DNA from: Puccinellia tenuiflora | Lineage: Eukaryota; Streptophyta; Magnoliopsida; Poales; Poaceae | Direction: 5' to 3' | DNA length: 64,000 bases | NCBI GenBank assembly: GCA_012064385.1 | Contig: QRDG01000524.1 | Location: 1,271,489-1,335,488 of the forward strand | In this document: one piece after another, positions 1 through 11,589 of the stretch | Layout of the letters: each line of letters begins with the position of its first letter | How positions within the stretch are numbered: the stretch's first letter is position 1 | Notes under the pieces: generated by a model | The model's input: the letters and a program-made list of their open reading frames with translations, nothing else | The model's database searches: none | What the model was told of the DNA's origin: nothing | Made by a program: the position numbers and the translations under genes

Positions 1-595
1 CAAAAGGTCTCTATGTTAGGACGTGATGCCCATATAATTAGTAACATGTCATTAAACTTGTTTGCAATCTCATATGTTAATCCTATGTCTACTCATTTGC
101 CACACTATATTAAAGAGAGAGTGCATGTGTGAAACCATGAACCCCGGTCCATTTTTAATCATAAGAAACACCTTTCCAACCACTTTTAAGCATCTTTTAC
201 ATTCAGCCATTTTAAAATCAGAAAATACAAAAACACTTTTATTCATTGCATTCACATATAAAAACCCCAAAAATACCATCCATCATCACTACTATCATCC
301 TTGCATATTTATTTACCACCATTGCATTTTTATTTACTATTTTGCATCATTTGTTATCTTAATATCATTCTCACACCTTGTGCTTGACAACCACTTGGTG
401 AGGTTGAGGGCACAAAGCAATCTACTTTGTTTGCAGGAAATCTAGAGAAGGACAAGGAGATAAAACCCACACTACTGATTCCCCGAGAGTTCGATATTAA
501 GCCCTCGAGTCACCCTCGTGGGAAAAAACTTCCACTTCTACATACTCTGCACTTGGAGGCTCAACCTATCCCTTATATTTATTATTTTCCTTTCA
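1..595 (+). repeat. 3' part of an Athila-type Ty3/gypsy LTR, truncated
   Basis: This segment has the same order of landmarks as the better-preserved LTR piece at 17450-17870: a 'gtgaaaccatgaaccccgg' block, an A/T-rich stretch, and a 'ttgacaacc...gttgagggcacaaag' block near the U5 end. The two are related but not near-identical, so this is a different family member. The left end lies outside the window and no primer-binding site follows. It holds no coding region; the two ORFs across it are low-complexity and match nothing I recognise. Confidence 0.55.
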
Positions 596-599
596 GGGT

Positions 600-1026
600 A
601 TCAAGAGTGCTTGGTGGCATAGTTGAGGGAGAGGAGAACGCACTAAGGATTCATAAGAAGATTCTCCTCCATCAACTCTTCCGTCATCAACAATATAATC
701 CAAATGACTTGGCTTGTGAGAATAATAATCATAAAAATCCCTTAGTTCTTCAAAGATAGCCAAGTCTCCAATGTCCTCCAACAATACATATTGATCAAGT
801 TTGAGCTTGTTGGTCCCCAACCAAGTTGGGTCCTAAGAGGTTAGTCACAATAGGCTTGGCAACCCAAATGGTTCTTTTCTTGACACCACTTTGAGTTCCC
901 ACATATTTGGCAAACACATTGCCAACCCTATCCTTCCTAAGAGAATAAGCATCATCAATTATAATAGGGTTGGATAAGGTACCATTAGTGCATGAAGAAG
1001 CCAAGTGAACTTTCTCACGGCATAAG
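600..1026 (-). pseudogene. gag-like remnant with a partial zinc knuckle (LTR retrotransposon)
   Basis: Read on the minus strand, the segment encodes a partial zinc-knuckle motif (C-R-E-K-x-H-L-A-S-S-C), then a stretch containing IIIDDAYSL and IWVAKPIVTNL. A frame change near 815 leads into an acidic, tyrosine-rich tail that reaches about 600. The first cysteine pair of the knuckle is cut by the start of the G1 LTR at 1027, so the LTR interrupts this gag. The continuation is not found on the other side of G1. I place it as an LTR-retrotransposon gag, possibly Copia, from the knuckle; the exact family is not recognised. Confidence 0.4.
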
Positions 1027-1800
1027 TGTAACATCCCAATTTTTAGAATTGGAATGTTTTGAATTTAGAGCATTTGCATTCATCATGGCATCATTTTAAA
1101 AAAAAACTTTGCATTTGGTTGACTTGTTTTCAAATCTAAAAGGTTATTTCTAAAATCCTATTTTAAAATTTACCAAAACCCTTTATAAAGCATATACATG
1201 CTTAGGGATATTATGTATTTTATTTTGATTAAAATTAGTCCCAAATAGTCTATAATGACAGGGGACAATATTTCAAATTTTCCAAAATTGGTTTGACTCA
1301 ATTCGGGTCTCATAATCAAAAGGTCTAAAAGAAAAAGAAAAAGACAAAAAGAATAAAAACAAAGAGAAGAAAAAAAAAACGAACCGGGCCGATTCTACTT
1401 GGCCCAGTTATTCCCTCTCTCTTCTCTCCTCTCTTCCTCCCGAGTGGGCCAGCCCAACTAGGCAGCCGGAGGAGTCGATCGATCGAACGGTTCGAGTTCC
1501 AGAAAACCTGTGTTTCAAACCTATGTCTATTCAAACTCCTATATCTCTTTAGATGCCCGCTTTCCCCTAGGGCTCTCGACCTAGGGTTTTCTCTCCTCCG
1601 GCGGTGTCGCCGTGAGTATTGATCGAAGATCGGAGCTTTTCTCTACCCTGACGCTGCCCTCGCGTGGTGATCAGGGTTCTCTTGGCGCTTTTCTCTCCCC
1701 TGTCGCTGCCCTCGCGTGGTGATCGTGGCTCTCTGCTATCTCCGGTCGCTGCCCTCGCGTGCTGATCGGGGCTTGCTGGGAGTTTCTACGGGGGGACACG

Positions 1801-3192
1801 ATGAACGGCTCGGGAAGTGGATCCCGATCGGGGACGTTGGAGGATCCAAGTTCTCTGCTGGAAAGACTGCATCTGGAGGAAAACGAACTAGATGATCTCA
1901 TCAGGGAAGAAGAAGTGGACGCCCCATCGGAGGGGCCGAAGTGGCTGGCCATTGCAAGGGTCCTTACCGGAAAATCGTTCAGCCAGGGTGCTTTGATTGC
2001 GGATATGAGAGCCGCCTGGAATCCGGCGCAGCAGGTAACATGGAGAAGGATAAACCCTAATTTGTTCTCAATACAGTTTAAGTGCTTGGCAGATTGGAAT
2101 AGGGCTATGCATCAAGGGCCATGGGAATTCAGAGGTTTCGGTGCCTTGATCATCGCTGAGTATGATGGATTCTCCAACCCGGAGACAATCAAACTGGATA
2201 AACTGGAAACCTGGTGCCAAATTCACAAACTTCCTGATGCGGTTTTACAAAATGAGGGGTTTTTGAAGAATATGGCAAAAAGTATTGGTGAAGTTCAGGA
2301 GATGCACATTACTCTCCCCAGCGGTTTTATTGGGCAATTTATCTGGGTCCGGGTGAAGATTGATGTCAATCAAAAGCTAACAAGGTTTGTGAGTTTTACA
2401 AGAGCTAGAAAAACAGAATTTTTCCAAGTAAAGTATGAGAAACTCCCCATGTTCTGTTATGCTTGTGGAAAGATGGGGCATTGGCACCAAGAGTGCGGTT
2501 CTGGGGAGTTCGATGAAAAAGATTTGCAGTGGGGCTCTTTTATCTTAGCCCCTAGAAGGGGTAGAGGTTCGGGGCATGGAATGGGCCAACAGTGGGATGG
2601 TGGACGTGGTAACCAGTATGATCACCCTGCTGGTCGTGGCCGTGGTGGTTTTGGTAGAGGAGCTGGCGATAAGCCCAGTCAAATTGTAAGGGGTGAGGGT
2701 AACATAGAAGGCAACAATAGACAGCAGAGTTGGAGGTGGAATGCTTTGGACCAACAGAATAAGAGTAGTGTGGCTGGAAGGAATGATACTATTATAAACC
2801 CTACCAAAGTGGATACACAATTAGTGCCATCTGCTAAGAAAAGGTTAATTATGGATCCCAGGCTTAATGATGATGAACTTGCTTTGGTGCTGACCGAAAA
2901 AACCCCTGTCTTACCAAGGGAGGAAATTGAAGAGGAGAACATTGTTATGCCTGCGGATCCAACTACGACACCTCAAAAGAACCAAAACAAGAAGAAGCTG
3001 AAGGATAATGCTGGTGGGGCTGTTGATACACTCAACCTGCTGGATCGGGTTGAGAATAATGGAACATGTGATAACTCCGGAGTGGTACAGGAGATGTTGG
3101 TGGATGGTTTGATGCAATCAACCGAAGGTGGAGCTAACTCCTCTTCACTAGGATCGGCGGGCTCCCAAGTGGGGTTCGTCCGGTCGCAATGA
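1801..3192 (+). CDS. LINE ORF1: DUF4283-type RNA-binding protein with zinc knuckle
   Basis: An intact 463-residue ORF. The frame stays open upstream to 1759 but the first ATG is at 1801. Residues about 40-170 resemble the DUF4283 domain of plant LINE ORF1 proteins (WLAIARVLTGKSF... W-R-I-N-P-N-L-F-S-I-Q-F). A CCHC zinc knuckle (C-YA-C-GKMG-H-WHQE-C) lies at residues about 219-232 and is followed by a Gly/Arg-rich segment (RGRGSGHG, GRGRGGFGRG) suited to nucleic-acid binding. In L1 elements ORF1 packages the transcript into RNP particles. Its TGA at 3190-3192 overlaps the ORF2 ATG at 3189 as ATGA. It is the only LINE frame here without a lesion. Confidence 0.9.
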   Translation: MNGSGSGSRSGTLEDPSSLLERLHLEENELDDLIREEEVDAPSEGPKWLAIARVLTGKSFSQGALIADMRAAWNPAQQVTWRRINPNLFSIQFKCLADWNRAMHQGPWEFRGFGALIIAEYDGFSNPETIKLDKLETWCQIHKLPDAVLQNEGFLKNMAKSIGEVQEMHITLPSGFIGQFIWVRVKIDVNQKLTRFVSFTRARKTEFFQVKYEKLPMFCYACGKMGHWHQECGSGEFDEKDLQWGSFILAPRRGRGSGHGMGQQWDGGRGNQYDHPAGRGRGGFGRGAGDKPSQIVRGEGNIEGNNRQQSWRWNALDQQNKSSVAGRNDTIINPTKVDTQLVPSAKKRLIMDPRLNDDELALVLTEKTPVLPREEIEEENIVMPADPTTTPQKNQNKKKLKDNAGGAVDTLNLLDRVENNGTCDNSGVVQEMLVDGLMQSTEGGANSSSLGSAGSQVGFVRSQ

Positions 3193-6100
3193 AACTTTTA
3201 TCTCTGAACTGTCACGGCTTGGGCAATGCCCCGACAGTTCGTTCGCTTTTGAATCTTCAAAGGCGTTATTCCCCCGAGGTGTTGTTCTTGTCAGAGACAC
3301 ACCTAGATGATTATCCGGCTGACTGTTTAAGAAGGAAACTGAAGATGGACTTTAAAATTGTGAACCCACGTGATGGTAGATCTGGTGGAGTAATGATGTT
3401 GTGGAAAAGAGAGGTGACTATCCAACAGATTTTTTCGGCACCTAAGTATATTGATATTCGTGTGGTTGATGGCCAGGATAAAATTTGGAGGCTTACTGGT
3501 ATTTATAGTGAACCACGTTGGGAGGAAAAGTATAAAACGTGGGACAAAATGAGAGAGTTGAAGGGGAACTGTGATCTGCCATGGTTGATTGTTGGTGATT
3601 TCAACGAGATTCTGTATTCGCATGAGAAGGAGGGGGGAAACCCTAGACCACAGAGTTACATGCAGGCTTTTAGAGATGCTCTCGGTGATTGTGGGCTTGA
3701 GGATATGGGTTACGGTGGCGATCCGTTTACATGGAGAAGAGGCAGAATTAGGGAAAGATTAGACCGGGCAGTGGCCAATAACGATTGGAATGATATGCAC
3801 CCAGGGGCAGTGGTTATGCATTTGGACTTTATACGTTCGGATCACCGTCCTATTATGGTTGATACTGAGTACCAAATTCCGAGTGTTAACCCTCGCTCTA
3901 AAACGAAGAGGTTTGAGGCAAAATGGTTACATGAGAAAGGGTTTAACGATGTTGTTTCTCAGGCTTGGGAGGCTGCTGCGGCTGCTGCACCGCCGGAGGA
4001 GTGTTGGGCAAGCTAGGGTTTATGCATGGAGCGTTACATGCTTGGGACTCGGTGGTTTTGAAGCATCCAAAGAAAAGATTAAGGAAAGCACAGGTGGAGT
4101 TGGAAAAAGCTATGTCGGGGCCTATGACAGCCGAGAATGAAACGATTGCGAAGGAAAAGGCAGCTCTTATCGAACTTTTGCTTGAACAAGATGAGGTCCA
4201 TTGGTTGCAGAGGTCCCGGGCTAATTGGCTTCAATATGGCGACAGAAATTCAGCGTTTTTTCATTCTTTTGCTTCTGCCAGACGCAATAAAAACTTCATT
4301 AAGAGACTACGCAGAGATGATGGCAGCTGGGTGGAAGGTACAGAATAGTTAAAACCTATGATTTTTGAATATTTTTCTAATCTCTTTTCTTCGGAAGTGA
4401 ATGCAGTTGATCCGGCTATGATGGATAAAATCTTTCCCAAGGTGACGGAACAGATGAATGAGAAGCTTCTGGCCCCTTTCTCGGTTGAGGAAATTAGGAA
4501 GGCCGCGTTCAGCATTGGGGATTTTAAGGCCCCGGGCCCTGATGGACTTCATGCTATCTTCTAGAAAAAGTTTTGGAATATTTGCGGAGAGGAGATTTCT
4601 CATGAAATTTTGCAGGCTTTGAATACTGGAGTTATCCCGGATGGGTGGAACGATACTACAGTGGTGCTTATTCCAATAATTGAGAACCCAGAATTGGTAA
4701 CACAATTGAGACCCATAAGTCTTTGCAATGTGATTTATAAGAACATCTCAAAAATGCTAGCTCTGAGGTTGAAGGGGATACTCCCTGAAGTTATTTCCCC
4801 AATGCAGAGTGCCTTTGTTCCAGGACGCCTAATTACAGATAATGTGCTAGTGGCTTATGAAAGTATCCATTCAATCAAGAATAAAAGAAACGGAGTAACT
4901 GACTCTTGTGCGGTAAAACTAGATATGCATAAAGCTTATGATCGGGTGGAGTGGATCTTTTTGGAAAATATGATGTGCAGGCTTGGTTTCGCTGAGAAAT
5001 GGATTTCCTTGATGATGGCTTGTGTCAGTCAGTAAGGTATCAAGTAAGATTCAATTCTGAGGAGACTGATTCTTTTATACCGACTAGGGGGATACGCCAA
5101 GGGGATCCTCTTTCACCTTATTTGTTTCTATTATGTGCGGAAGGGCTTTCCAGTCTATTGTTGTATGAAGAAGAAGTTGGTGGCATCGATGGGTTAAGGG
5201 TGTGCAGGAATGCACCATCAGTGTCACATCTCCTTTTTGCTGATGATTCCCTAATACTCATGAAAGCTGATATGACTAATGCAACTTCCTTACAACAAGT
5301 TCTGGACACCTACTGTGCAAACTCAGGACAGCTGGTGAGTTTAGCTAAGTCTAGTATTTTCTTCTCCCCAAATACTAATGCCCTTATCCGAGCAGAAATT
5401 TGTGAAACATTGCATATCGACACTGAAGCACTGTCGGACAAATATCTTGGGCTCCCAGCATTAGTTGGAGCTGACAGGAGTGATTGCTTTGAGCATTTTA
5501 TTGAGAGGATTATTCAGCGTATTAATGGATGGAAGGAAAAACAATTATCTATTGGGGGTAAGGAAATTCTGCTTAAGGCTGTGGCTCAGGCGATTCCCGT
5601 ATATGCTATGTCAGTTTTTTTGATCCCGAAGGGTGTTTGCAAAGGTATGATGGACGCTATTGCCAAATTCTGGTGGGGAGATGATGAGAATAGTAACAAG
5701 ATGCACTGGTATGCATGGTGGAAACTTTGTTATCCCAAAAATGATGGTGGCATGGGTTTTAGAGATTTCCATTCTTTTAATTTAGCGATGCTTGCAAAAC
5801 AAGGGTGGAGGCTGATAAATGAACCAGAATCGCTGTGCGCCAGAGTTCTTCGAGCTAAGTATTATCCTAATGGTGATCTTCTGAAGGCAGGACCTAAGGC
5901 GGGCTCCTCCTTTACTTGGCAGAGTGTTCTGGCTGGTTTGGTTACTTTAAAGAGAGGCTACATCTGGCGTGTTGGGGATGGCGAAAAAATTGATATTTGG
6001 CGTGACCCGTGGATTCCGTCAAGCCCCAATAGGATGGTGATTTCTCAAAGGGGGCTGACGACATGCTCTAAGGTGTCCGATCTTATTGATTTACAAACGG

Positions 6101-7305
6101 GTCGATGGAATGAATCCCTCATCAGAAATGTGTTTCTGTCGGTTGATGCAAACCGTATCCTAAGTATCCCACTGCATACACAGGGCTTCGAGGATTTTAT
6201 TGCTTGGAATGGAACCACACATGGGAGGTATACGGTCAGGTCGGGTTACCACATGCAATGGAGGCACCAGTTCGGGGGGTCGAATCTAACCCTCCCTGGT
6301 AGTTCGGCTAACAATCCAGTGTGGAAGATTCTTTGGAAATTGAAACTACCGAGCAAGATTAAAATTTTTAGTTGGAGAGCTCTTCATGGTATTGTCCCCT
6401 TAAAGTGTATCCTAGCAAACCGCCATGTTGGAACGTCGAGCGAGTGTCCCATCTGTCAGTCTGGTCCAGAAGATATCCGTCATCTTCTTTTTCAGTGCCC
6501 TACAGCAGTCGATCTTTGGAGAATGCTGGGTCTGGATAGCGTTATTACGGAGGCTTTTATTGAAGACAGATCGGGCTCAGGTATTATGGAAGTTTTGCTA
6601 CGCAGGTCAACGGATGCAACCCAAGCTCATGGCATCTGTGGTTCCAAAGAAACGATTTTGGTCGCTTGTTGGTACTTGTGGTGGATTAGAAGAAGAAGAA
6701 CACATGGCGAGGACGTTCCCCCACTTCACAAATGCAAAATGTCTATTCTGACTATGGTGGCGAACTATGCAAATGCTGCTAAGCCTGCAGTGTCGGATTC
6801 GGGGCCTAAATGGTCTAGACCGGAGCCGCGTTGGATCAAACTTAATGTTGACGCGTCATTTCATGTGGATGCTGGGGCGGGATCAACTGGTGTTGTCTTG
6901 CGTGATTTTCAGGGCCAGATGATTGCAGCGAGCTGCTCGTACCTCCCAAATATATCTTCGGTGGCAGTAGCAGAAGCGACGGCAATGAAGGAAGGTTTGG
7001 CGTTGGCATGCAGACTAGGGTGTAACTCTATTATTGCTGAATCAGACTCCATCGAGACAATTGAAGCTTGTACAGGAGTTCAAATGTGGTGGAATGAGGC
7101 AGCAGCCATCTTCGCGGAAATTGTGGATTTAGGTTCAAATATAGACTCCATGGTATTCAAACACATAACTAGGGAGGCAAATGTTGTAGCCCATGAAATA
7201 GCTAAGCATGGCTTTATAGAAAAGATGAGTTGTAATTGGGACGATGATCCCCCTAGGTTCATGTTGGAGAGCCTGCTAAAGGATGTAACCATCGATACGG
7301 TGTAA
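3189..7305 (+). pseudogene. LINE ORF2: endonuclease - reverse transcriptase - RNase H, broken
   Basis: An apurinic/apyrimidinic-type endonuclease opens the ORF (LSLNCHGLGN, then IVGDFNEIL and SDHRPIM). The RT follows (FKAPGPDG, LRPISLCNVIYK, KLDMHKAYDRVEW, RQGDPLSPYLF, FADDSLIL at about 5233-5256). A zf-RVT-type cysteine cluster is at about 6310-6530 and an RNase H (KLNVDASF ... AEATAMKEGL ... ESDS) at 6838-7215. Lesions: a frameshift at about 3990-4016, TAG at 4346-4348, TAG at 4562-4564, and a frameshift at 5000-5035. The remaining frame 4999-7305 is open for 768 codons. Nicking and target-primed reverse transcription would be its role; this copy cannot make the full protein. Confidence 0.92.
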
Positions 7306-9915
7306 TTGTGGTGTGAGGCAGCAAGTTTCTTACGCACTCTTTTCCTTACCAGGGTACCTAAGGGGACTGGAAGGTTTTTAATGAGGCGGCTTGCTGACCT
7401 AATATAGTATCTTTTATTTCAAAAAAAAAAACTCCTATATCTCTTTATAGAAGAGTCCAAATTCGAATCCATTTCTTTTGGCTTGTTCCTTACTCCAAGT
7501 AGCACCTCTCCACCGACCTATTCGCCTATATAAACCCCAGACCCGAGGCAGAACTCGCACCAAACCCGAAACCCTAGTTTTCAACCTCTTTTGCAATCTT
7601 TCGCTTCTCACGGTTCGAGCTTTGCTCGGATGCCGTTTCATCCTTCGCGAGAGTTGTAGATCTCGTCGAAATCTTTCCATCCCGATAAACCTCACCACTT
7701 TTCATCCACTATAGCCGGAGAATTCCGCATCGCAAGTCTTCAGATCTGACCGAGTAAAACGTCGATTACTCCTCAACCATCCAACCAAATCCGGTGAGAT
7801 TTTTACAGCAGGTAGATACGATGCATACCTACAACTTTACCGAAGAAAGTTTTTCGTTTTGACGCACAGTTTTATTTATAAAAATCGGATCTATTTTTCG
7901 AGGTACAGACGAATCAGAAATCGCCACGTGTCATCCTCGTCACCACCTAGTCATCATCTGTGTGGCATCCACCTCATCACCGTGTCAGCATCCAGTCAGC
8001 AGCGGAGTCAGCACTGCATCACGCTGATATCATCAAGGTCAACTCTCGGTCAAAGATCTTTTCTGAAATTCCAGAAATTGCTTAAAATTTGTAAAATTCA
8101 TATCTCTTCAACCGTAACTCGAAAAATTAAGTTCAATATACCAAAATTATTAGAAAAATAATATCTATCCAGATCTAAAATAATATTCAGCTTTTATGAA
8201 AGTTTTATATTCTGTATTTTCAAATCTTAATAATTGGTATTTTAATTCTATTTTAATCTCTGTAAATTATTTCTGGATAAATATTTCTGTTTTGGTTAAG
8301 TTAAATAAATCTTTTTTTATCAAATTTATTTGAGAATGCTTCTTTGGAAACTAAATTAATCATGATTAGTCTCTATTTAGGCAACAACATTAATTCTAAT
8401 CTTTTAAGTTGCATTAAAAATATTTTTACATGCATCACATTAGATCTAGACAACCAGAGAGCTAAATAAAGTTGTTTGATTATTAATATGCATGCATCTG
8501 TTGCATATTTGTTTGTCTTGTTGTTTATGTTGTGAATCGTTTAATCGTATAGATTGCGAGGAGTGCGTTTGTCACCGTGACGAGTTTAAGAAGAACACCA
8601 ATATCAAAGGCAAGTGGTGCTCATAAATGTCCTATTATTTTCCTACGCATTTAGCATTATTTTTGGTAGTGATGCATGTGTAGGAGTTGGTTGTAATCTA
8701 TGCTAGTAGGCGATCCACTAACACCCAAGTGGAGATCCATATGTTATCCTTTTTAGAATAGCTACCTTGAAAACCATCGTTGATAATTGCTTAGCTGCTT
8801 AGACGTGGATTGTGGGAATCACATGTGAAGGAAGATGTTGTTGTAATTAGTTGTTTCTTTTTAAATCTAATAAAACAACATTAATTTAATTTGATATCTG
8901 GGTGGTAACTGGTCGGTATTGGTGGGAATAGTTGAGTGGCTGCTCAGGTCCGTAGTATCTGAGTAGGTGCACTTGTGAACGGCCACCCAGGTTCCTGAGA
9001 ATAAATGTGGAGTCTTTGTTTAGTAGCTTACGAGTACAGCCGTAGGTCAACAATGATATGGGCGTTGACTTAACCAAGTAAGTTGTGGTTCTTGTACCTA
9101 CCGTGACCAGCAGATGTAGCGTAGTAGGTTTGAACAGGGTGCGGGGAGGACTCAAGGATCGCTTCCCAAAGGTTTCGGTGTGTTTCTCTCCCAACTGCGA
9201 TACAAATTGGGTGTCGTGGTAAATGGGGTTAAATGCATTCTACGGGTAAAGTGTACAACACTCTCGAGAGTTTAAAACTAAGTACTTAGCCGTGTCCCCG
9301 GTTACGGACATCTTGAGCAACTAGACTAGATCCTACAAGAGTTCTCACTCATTCCAATTTCAGTAAATAAAATTTGAAGGGAGAACCAAGGGGTAGGAGC
9401 ACTGATCTCTATCGGTGTCCAATGGATGTTTTAATTTGTTGGAAAATGTTTTATTTAAAAATGATAGGATAAAACAGTTGCTTTGCGCAAAATTAGCCTT
9501 TGAAACTCCACCTAGCCAAATAAGCATGTAGATGCTAGGTTGTCATTTTATATACACCTCCCCGCATCACTTGCCAGTACAAATCCAAATGTACTGACCG
9601 TATTCGCGAACGGCTGCAATTTCACTGTTGCAGGTTTGAGAGTCGTTAGGTCATGATTCTTCACTCGACATGTTTCGCCTGTGGCACATCAAGATTGAGG
9701 CTTCATCTTTCGTTTATTTCCGCTGTGTGCTAAGTATTTGAGCTAGCCTTGAGCTATGCAAGTTGTAAGAATTATGTATTCTGGATCATGTTCGGTATTA
9801 ATAAAGACGCATTTGTTACTGTTATTAATTTGTAATGAGTGTGCTAGCGAGTCGATCCGGGACTAGCACTATACTCATAGACGAGATCCATATTATTGGG
9901 TCGAGTCGTTACAGA

Positions 9916-9927
9916 TGGTATCAGAGC
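9916..9927 (+). other. Primer-binding site of G1 (tRNA-iMet type)
   Basis: TGGTATCAGAGC lies two bases after the 5' LTR end (...GTTACA|GA). It is the usual plant tRNA-iMet primer-binding site and fixes both the LTR boundary and the element's orientation. Confidence 0.93.
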
Positions 9928-10469
9928 ACTGTGTTGACTGTAGGATCGTGACCTTAGAAAATGGATTAGGAATGACCATAGGATGATAACTTATTTTCCC
10001 AAATCCTATATATTTTTATTTGACTTTATTCTCATAACCTTATCTTCATCTCTTACTTCCATCTTCCTTTTTTCAAAATATAGTAAAGACCCCTTTGAGA
10101 AGAAAAACTCCGGCCAAGAAGGGAACGTCAATTCTTCTGTGGAATCTTTGAAGAAGATAATAGGATGCCCACCATTTAGGTTCATGTTAGATATCGAGAA
10201 CATGTTAGGTATTGACCATATCAACTCGCGTGGTATGGCAATACTTGTTTGTTGTGGTTCTATTTGTTAAAAAAAAATTAGGAAAATTCGCAGGAATATA
10301 TATCCTATTTTTGAAAAGTATGTTAAAGTGTTTGGCTTGCTTATGTGATTGTTTGCTAAGTGTTGTATTATTCTCTTAGGTTCTACTCTTCTCTATCCTT
10401 ACCCCACTCAAATCTCGACCCAAAAACACCCATCTCAAATGATGAGAATTAGAGGGTTCCTTGCCTTTT

Positions 10470-11385
10470 CTGAAACAATGACGTTCTTGTGAGCGGGACA
10501 ATGGACCCGGAGCATAGAGCAAAGCATGAAGGATAACAACATTCAAGCAAAGGACATGGTGCAATGTGCTATTGAGTACTTTAAGGATGGCGCAAAGTCT
10601 TGGTGGGACGCATACCGAAAGGCCAATTAATGGACTACCAGCGGATATTGCATGGGAGAAATCTAAGAGAACATTGCTGGAATTCCGTCTTGTTGATCGG
10701 ACGCAAAGGACACAAGGCCGTAGCATGAAGATGAAATGTGTTTGCAAAATCTGTGGAGATATAGGACACACATCGAGGGATCATCGCAATCAGTGTCCAA
10801 ATTGTGAGGCAAGCCATGGAGTGGACGAATGCCCCACATTTTAGGTTGCTTGTTTCCTATGTGAAGGATCAAATCACGTCCCTGCCCGATGTCACCTATA
10901 CCCCATTGTTCAGCAAGTGAAGCAACACGTAAAGGATGTGATGCACCGAGCTCCCAAGGATAGCTCAGATGGACAAATGCAGAAGGGCAAACGCAAGCGA
11001 GATATCAGTTAAGTAGACTGCGACCAACGCAAAGAACAAGAACATGGCCCCGAAAGGAAGAACAGTGAAGGGAATTCTAATAAGAAGGATATCAACAATG
11101 TGATATGCTACAAATGTAAGAAACCAAGGCACTATGCATCGGACTGCCCTGAAAAAGAAGAAGAACACTGGAGACTTCAAGGGGAACGAGTAGAATCCAT
11201 TACAGGAGGTGCAACATGGAGGAAATCATCAAAAGAAGGGATTTCAAAATCGTCCCAAGAGGGATCTTAGTCAGGTGCAGTGCTTCAGATGCAAGAAGAT
11301 GGGACACTACGCCGACAAATGCACAGAGCAGATTGCTGCAGAAGGAGCCAAGCCAAATCCGTTACAGAGGGCTATGTAAATCATA
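10470..11385 (+). pseudogene. G1 gag remnant with four CCHC zinc knuckles
   Basis: Four CCHC boxes can be read: C-KIC-GDIG-H (about 10740), C-FLC-EGSN-H (about 10850), C-YKC-KKPR-H-YASD-C (about 11105) and C-FRC-KKMG-H-YADK-C (about 11280). They sit in changing frames with stops between them (for example TAG after CPTF near 10844, TAA near 11010). The capsid-like part upstream of 10700 is too degraded to recognise. Gag knuckles bind the genomic RNA during packaging. Four knuckles is more than the one or two usual in gypsy gag proteins. Confidence 0.75.
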
Positions 11386-11589
11386 TGAGCATGTAATAAG
11401 TCTATGCTAAACCAATTCCTCATTATGTGTAAACTCTTGATCAATTCAAGCATTGCTCTTGATATTTTGATACTGGTGCATTGCAATGATTCATATCAAA
11501 GAGCATTTGTGGATAGAATAAGATATCCAACCAGACCCTTAGGTGAACCATTAGAGCTAGTTCACCTGGAGGACAAGTCCGTGGTAAAT

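Larger units (their letters stand above)
1552..7430 (+). mobile_element. Full-length plant L1-clade LINE with 17-bp target duplication
   Basis: The element is flanked by the 17-bp repeat ACTCCTATATCTCTTTA (1535-1551 and 7431-7447) and ends in a 10-nt poly(A). It has a roughly 250-bp 5' UTR with repeats of 'cgctgccctcgcgtg' (about 1650-1770), ORF1, ORF2 with endonuclease, RT and a C-terminal RNase H, and a 125-bp 3' UTR. A 5' UTR plus ORF1 start means it is not 5'-truncated. ORF2 carries two frameshifts and two stops, so it is no longer autonomous. The RNase H tail is typical of a subset of plant L1 elements. Confidence 0.93.
1027..9913 (+). repeat. G1 5' LTR, split by a LINE
   Basis: The LTR runs 1027-1551 and resumes at 7431, ending ...GTTACA at 9913. 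Removing the LINE and one copy of its target duplication leaves about 3 kb, which aligns along its length with the 3' LTR (for instance the long matching stretches at 7690-8060 / 14700-15060 and 9530-9910 / 16570-16980). A pyrimidine/purine-rich run at 1328-1380 and a GC-rich block at 1380-1480 fall in the part hidden by the N gap in the other LTR. No long coding frame is supported inside it. Confidence 0.85.

Noticed and set aside
1671..1952. Minus-strand Ser-rich ORF
   Set aside because: Shadow of the LINE 5' UTR and ORF1 start.
7435..7714. ORFs on both strands repeated at 14475-14726
   Set aside because: These are LTR sequence present in both G1 LTRs; the frames differ by indels and show no domain.
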